26,304 nucleotides of DNA from Clostridia bacterium. Lineage in GTDB: Bacteria > Bacillota > Clostridia > Oscillospirales > CAG-272. Each line of letters opens with the position of its first letter. Positions within the stretch are counted from its first letter, which is position 1. The stretch spans positions 1 to 26,304 of the forward strand of contig JAKSVJ010000002.1 of NCBI GenBank assembly GCA_024408015.1. The letters run 5' to 3'. The notes under the pieces are model-generated. The model searched no databases. It saw only the letters and a list, made by a program, of their open reading frames with translations, and was not told the origin of the DNA. This document shows, piece after piece, positions 23,630-26,304 of the stretch. Both the position numbers and the translations under genes were made by a program.

Positions 23630-24433
23630 ATGAACTACTTATTTCGAGTAAACGAACATGGTGATGATTTACTGCCAGCAACAGTGTCTGAGAACATACA
23701 ATGTCCACTTCACGTACATAGACGACTAGAAATGGTTGTTACTATTGATGGTGAGTTACAGATGTGTATCAAAGGCACACAATATAGCATTTGTAAGCAA
23801 GAAGCAGTACTTATTTTGCCTTTTGAGCAGCATGATTTTGTAACAATTACGCATAACAAGTGTCTAATTATCGAATTTGACGCAAGCGTTGTTCATCCAC
23901 TGTGGACGTTGCTCGCTTCAAATACAATTGTAGATAGAAAAATATTGTTAAGTGATGCCTTAATGCCTCTTCTTTTTCAGATTACTGAAAATGAGAATAT
24001 GAGACAAAATTTGATTAACACAGAGGCCTTGTTGTTTCCTCTTTGCCGTGAATTCATGGATAAATGCACTTTTATACCATCTCAAAACCAAGTAGATGAT
24101 GATTTTTTAAAAGCACTTAATATCATTCACAAAAATGTCTCAAATGACATTTCGCTTGAGAGCACAGCCAATCAGATAGGAATATATCCAGAAACGTTGT
24201 CTCGAAAGTTTGTTAAGATAACAGGTGTAAATTTTTCTTCATATATAAATTATCTTCGCGTTAGAAAATCAATGGAGCTTTTACGTAATGGGGCCTCATC
24301 AACAGAAGCAGCATATGGCGCTGGTTTTGGAAGCATTAGATCATTTCATAGAGTGTTTTTAAAGATGGCAGGTGTAACACCTAAAAAGTTTTTAGAGTCA
24401 AAAGAAAGTCCAGACATGTTGTTAAAAATTTAA
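23630..24433 (+). CDS. AraC-family transcriptional regulator
   Basis: A 267-residue regulator. The N-terminal half is a cupin-like ligand domain (about 15-110), with CPLHVHRRLEMVV and LPFEQHDFV as its strand motifs. The C-terminal part (about 157-257) carries two helix-turn-helix motifs: ISLESTANQIGIYPETLSRKF, and STEAAYGAGFGSIRSFHRVFLKMAG, followed by the usual TPKKFLE end. GGAGG five bases before the ATG supports the start. It is transcribed away from the MFS/beta-helix/GH52 operon across a gap of about 100 bases, the normal arrangement for a local sugar-responsive activator. The ligand is probably a xylan-derived sugar; inference from neighbours. Confidence 0.92.
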   Translation: MNYLFRVNEHGDDLLPATVSENIQCPLHVHRRLEMVVTIDGELQMCIKGTQYSICKQEAVLILPFEQHDFVTITHNKCLIIEFDASVVHPLWTLLASNTIVDRKILLSDALMPLLFQITENENMRQNLINTEALLFPLCREFMDKCTFIPSQNQVDDDFLKALNIIHKNVSNDISLESTANQIGIYPETLSRKFVKITGVNFSSYINYLRVRKSMELLRNGASSTEAAYGAGFGSIRSFHRVFLKMAGVTPKKFLESKESPDMLLKI

Positions 24434-24470
24434 ATTTCCAACAATAGCAAACAATTTTACTCTATTTTTG

Positions 24471-24499
24471 TTGATTTTTATTAACATTCATGATATACT
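24471..24499 (+). promoter_or_regulatory. promoter of the pheST operon
   Basis: TTGATT (24471-24476), a 17-bp spacer and TATACT (24494-24499) with TGA before it (extended -10). It lies immediately upstream of the T-box leader. There is no clear terminator between the AraC-type gene and this promoter. Confidence 0.75.
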
Positions 24500-24504
24500 C
24501 AACG

Positions 24505-24728
24505 AGAACAAAAGCTGAGAAAAAGCGGCGAGCAAAAAGATTCATGCCCAGAGAGTTTTGCAATAGCTGAAAGCAAAACCTTGATATTTGTGTAGCCTTT
24601 CACTTTGGAGCTTGTGATGTTAAAGCATTACACGTGTGCTGCGTTAAAGCAAAAGAGCCTGATTATTATCAGGAATTTGGGTGGTACCGCGGAGTATGCT
24701 TCGTCCCTATTTGGGATGAGGCTTTTTT
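24505..24728 (+). promoter_or_regulatory. T-box riboswitch, tRNA-Phe specific (UUC specifier)
   Basis: A 5' leader that senses uncharged tRNA and controls pheST. Stem I closes with AAGCT (24512-24516) and AGCTT (24609-24613). Its distal part has the AGAGAG element (24550-24555), and the 3' side of the specifier loop holds TTC (24599-24601) followed by A, a phenylalanine codon that matches the genes downstream. A small hairpin (CCTGAT 24658-24663, ATCAGG 24668-24673) precedes the canonical T-box TGGGTGGTACCGCG (24678-24691), whose TGGT bulge pairs with the tRNA acceptor end. The terminator follows. This leader fills most of the 336-base gap between the regulator and pheS. Confidence 0.95.
24698..24728 (+). 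terminator. T-box-controlled terminator
   Basis: A 10-bp stem with two G-U pairs (GCTTCGTCCC 24698-24707, GGGATGAGGC 24713-24722) and six T (24723-24728). The 5' arm overlaps the segment that pairs with the T-box in the antiterminator, so uncharged tRNA-Phe would prevent its formation. Confidence 0.92.
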
Positions 24729-24769
24729 CTTTTCAAAAAATATTAATTCAAATAAATCTGAGGTGTATT

Positions 24770-25792
24770 ATGCAAGCAAAAATTAAGGCATTACGCGAAC
24801 AGGTTGAATCAACAATCGGTTCAGTACATACCAAAGAAGAACTATCTGCATTTTGGCAGCAGTTCTTGAGCAAAAAGGGAAGCATTCAAGATCTTATGAA
24901 AGGTCTTGGCTCTGTATCAGCAGAAGAGCGTCCCACAATCGGTAAATTAATTAACGAATTTAAGAATGAAGTAAATGCTAAATATGAAGCATTGGCTGCT
25001 AAACTCGAAGAACTCGAACTTGAATCTCGTAATAAGAGCGAACAGGTTGATATCACTCTTCCTTCAAAGAAAATTTCAAAAGGATCACTTCATCCAATCA
25101 CTATTACAAAAGATTTGATGTGCGATGTTTTCTCAGGAATGGGATTTGAAATTTATGAAGGTCCAGAAATAGAAGATGATGATCACAACTTTACACGTCT
25201 AAACGTTGCTAAGAACCACCCTGCTCGTGATATGCAGGATACATTCTATGTTGCAGAAGATATTTTGCTTAGAACTCATACAAGTCCTGGTCAAATTCGT
25301 GTAATGGACAGCAAAAAACCACCTATCAAAGTATTGGTACCTGGTCGTGTATTCCGTTCAGATAGTGACGCTACACACTCACCTATGTTCCACCAATTGG
25401 AAGGCTTGGTAGTAGATAAGAAGATTACATTGTGTGACCTTCAAGGTTTGCTTGATCAATTCGTTAAAAAGATATTCGGTGATGGCGTAAAGACACGTCT
25501 TCGTCCAAGTTTCTTCCCATTCACAGAGCCAAGCGTTGAAGTTGACGTTAGCTGTTTTGAATGTGGTGGTAAAGGTTGTAGCCTTTGCAAAGGAACAGGT
25601 TGGATAGAAGTTTTGGGTGGCGGTATTGTTCATCACAAAGTTTTGGAAAACTGTGGAATTGACCCTGAAGAATATTCAGGTCTTGCTTTCGGTATTGGTA
25701 TCGAAAGAATTGCCATGCTCAAGTATGGTATAAATAATATTGGACTTCTTTATGAAAACGACTTACGTTTTCTTAAACAGTTCAAGGATTAA
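24770..25792 (+). CDS. pheS: phenylalanyl-tRNA synthetase alpha subunit
   Basis: A 340-residue class II synthetase subunit that charges tRNA-Phe together with PheT. The N-terminal coiled coil (about 1-85) contacts tRNA. The catalytic domain has the class II motifs: HTSPGQIRVM and PGRVFRSDSDATHSPMFHQLEG (motif 2 region), RPSFFPFTEPSVEVDV, and GLAFGIGIERIAMLKYGI (motif 3). The CFECGGKGCSLCKGTGW knuckle is common in Firmicutes PheS. The start is ATG 24770 with GAGG before it; the frame is open further upstream but that lies in the T-box leader. pheT follows after 14 bases. Confidence 0.97.
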   Translation: MQAKIKALREQVESTIGSVHTKEELSAFWQQFLSKKGSIQDLMKGLGSVSAEERPTIGKLINEFKNEVNAKYEALAAKLEELELESRNKSEQVDITLPSKKISKGSLHPITITKDLMCDVFSGMGFEIYEGPEIEDDDHNFTRLNVAKNHPARDMQDTFYVAEDILLRTHTSPGQIRVMDSKKPPIKVLVPGRVFRSDSDATHSPMFHQLEGLVVDKKITLCDLQGLLDQFVKKIFGDGVKTRLRPSFFPFTEPSVEVDVSCFECGGKGCSLCKGTGWIEVLGGGIVHHKVLENCGIDPEEYSGLAFGIGIERIAMLKYGINNIGLLYENDLRFLKQFKD

Positions 25793-25806
25793 AGGAGGAC
25801 AATGAC

Positions 25807-26304
25807 ATGAAAGTACCTTTCAGTTGGCTCAAAGAGTTTGTTGATATTGATGTTACAGCTCAAGAATTAGAAGAAAAACTTTTTGGTTGCGGATTTGAAG
25901 TTGAAGAACTCATAGACATCGGTAAAGATGTATCAAAAGTTGTTGTCGGCCTTGTTGTTGAATGTGAACCAATTCCAGATACACATCTTCATGTATGTAA
26001 AGTTGATGTTGGTGGAGAAATTCTTCAGATTTGTTGTGGAGCAGATAATGTTCATGTTGGTGGCAAGTTCCCAGTTGCTCTTGACGGGGCTACTGTTATC
26101 GAGACTGCCGGTGACCACAAGACAGTAACAGGTGTTGCTAAAATCAAAAAAGGCAAGCTTCGTGGCTACGAAAGCAATGGTATGCTTTGTAGTGGTATCG
26201 AACTTGGTCTTAATGAAGACCTTTATCCAGGTGCTGGATATTTCGGCTTGCTCGTACTTCCTGATGATGCTCCTCTCGGTGCAGATGTAAAACCTATCGT
26301 TGGT
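25807..26304 (+). CDS. pheT: phenylalanyl-tRNA synthetase beta subunit (partial, 5' end)
   Basis: The first 166 codons of PheT, open to the right edge. It begins MKVPFSWLKEFVDIDVTAQE, the typical PheT start. Residues about 40-155 form the tRNA-binding (OB-fold) domain, with LQICCGADNV, KIKKGKLRGYESNGMLCSG and ELGL as family motifs. AAAGGAGG lies just after the pheS stop, about seven bases before ATG 25807. A closer upstream ATG (25802) meets a stop after two codons. It is co-transcribed with pheS under the T-box. Confidence 0.97.
   Translation, partial: MKVPFSWLKEFVDIDVTAQELEEKLFGCGFEVEELIDIGKDVSKVVVGLVVECEPIPDTHLHVCKVDVGGEILQICCGADNVHVGGKFPVALDGATVIETAGDHKTVTGVAKIKKGKLRGYESNGMLCSGIELGLNEDLYPGAGYFGLLVLPDDAPLGADVKPIVG

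Noticed and set aside
24439..24473. Weak hairpin (CAACAATAG with CTATTTTTGTTG) as a terminator for the AraC-type gene
   Set aside because: The stem is AU-rich and needs a three-base bulge, and it overlaps the -35 box of the pheST promoter.

Overview
The window comes from an AT-rich, low-GC Gram-positive bacterium, most likely an anaerobic gut-type Clostridia member. Supporting signs are strong AGGAGG-type ribosome binding sites, a T-box leader ahead of pheS, a PheS of the Firmicutes type with a CxxCxxxxCxxC knuckle, an NHLP-type peptide exporter, and a GH52 enzyme. Species cannot be named from the sequence alone.

Layout. (1) 1-170: the 3' end of an unidentified plus-strand gene, closed by a strong terminator with a TTCG loop. 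(2) 215-5876, plus strand: one promoter, then five genes with little spacing: a very short HlyD/NHLP-type membrane protein, a C39-peptidase ABC exporter (PCAT), a second NHLP-type ABC subunit, an ECF-like sigma factor, and a 61-residue peptide with a degenerate double-glycine leader. A terminator that works in both directions follows. (3) 15159-5885, minus strand: a ten-gene Mrp/MBH-type cation/proton antiporter operon (E, F, G, MbhD-like, MbhE+MnhB fusion, C, then four antiporter-like subunits in a row). (4) 15225-17927, plus strand: a consensus promoter, a HAD hydrolase and a NagZ-type GH3 glycosidase, then another terminator. (5) 23527-17938, minus strand: an MFS transporter, a right-handed beta-helix carbohydrate-active protein (GH141-like) and a GH52 beta-xylosidase, transcribed away from an AraC-family regulator at 23630-24433. 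(6) 24471-26304, plus strand: promoter, phenylalanine T-box (UUC specifier), pheS, and the start of pheT, which runs off the window.

How the parts work together. Region 2 looks like a self-contained peptide production and export unit: the peptide carries a leader in the register recognised by C39 proteases, the PCAT would cleave and export it, and the sigma factor may control the cassette. No RiPP-modifying enzyme lies in the window, which makes this the best candidate for something undescribed. Region 3 would interconvert proton and sodium gradients. It follows the gene order of the antiporter half of archaeal membrane-bound hydrogenase but has no hydrogenase subunits, and it carries four antiporter paralogs. 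Region 5 is a small locus for import and cytoplasmic breakdown of xylo-oligosaccharides under a divergent AraC regulator. Region 4 may handle amino-sugar or cell-wall-derived glycosides.
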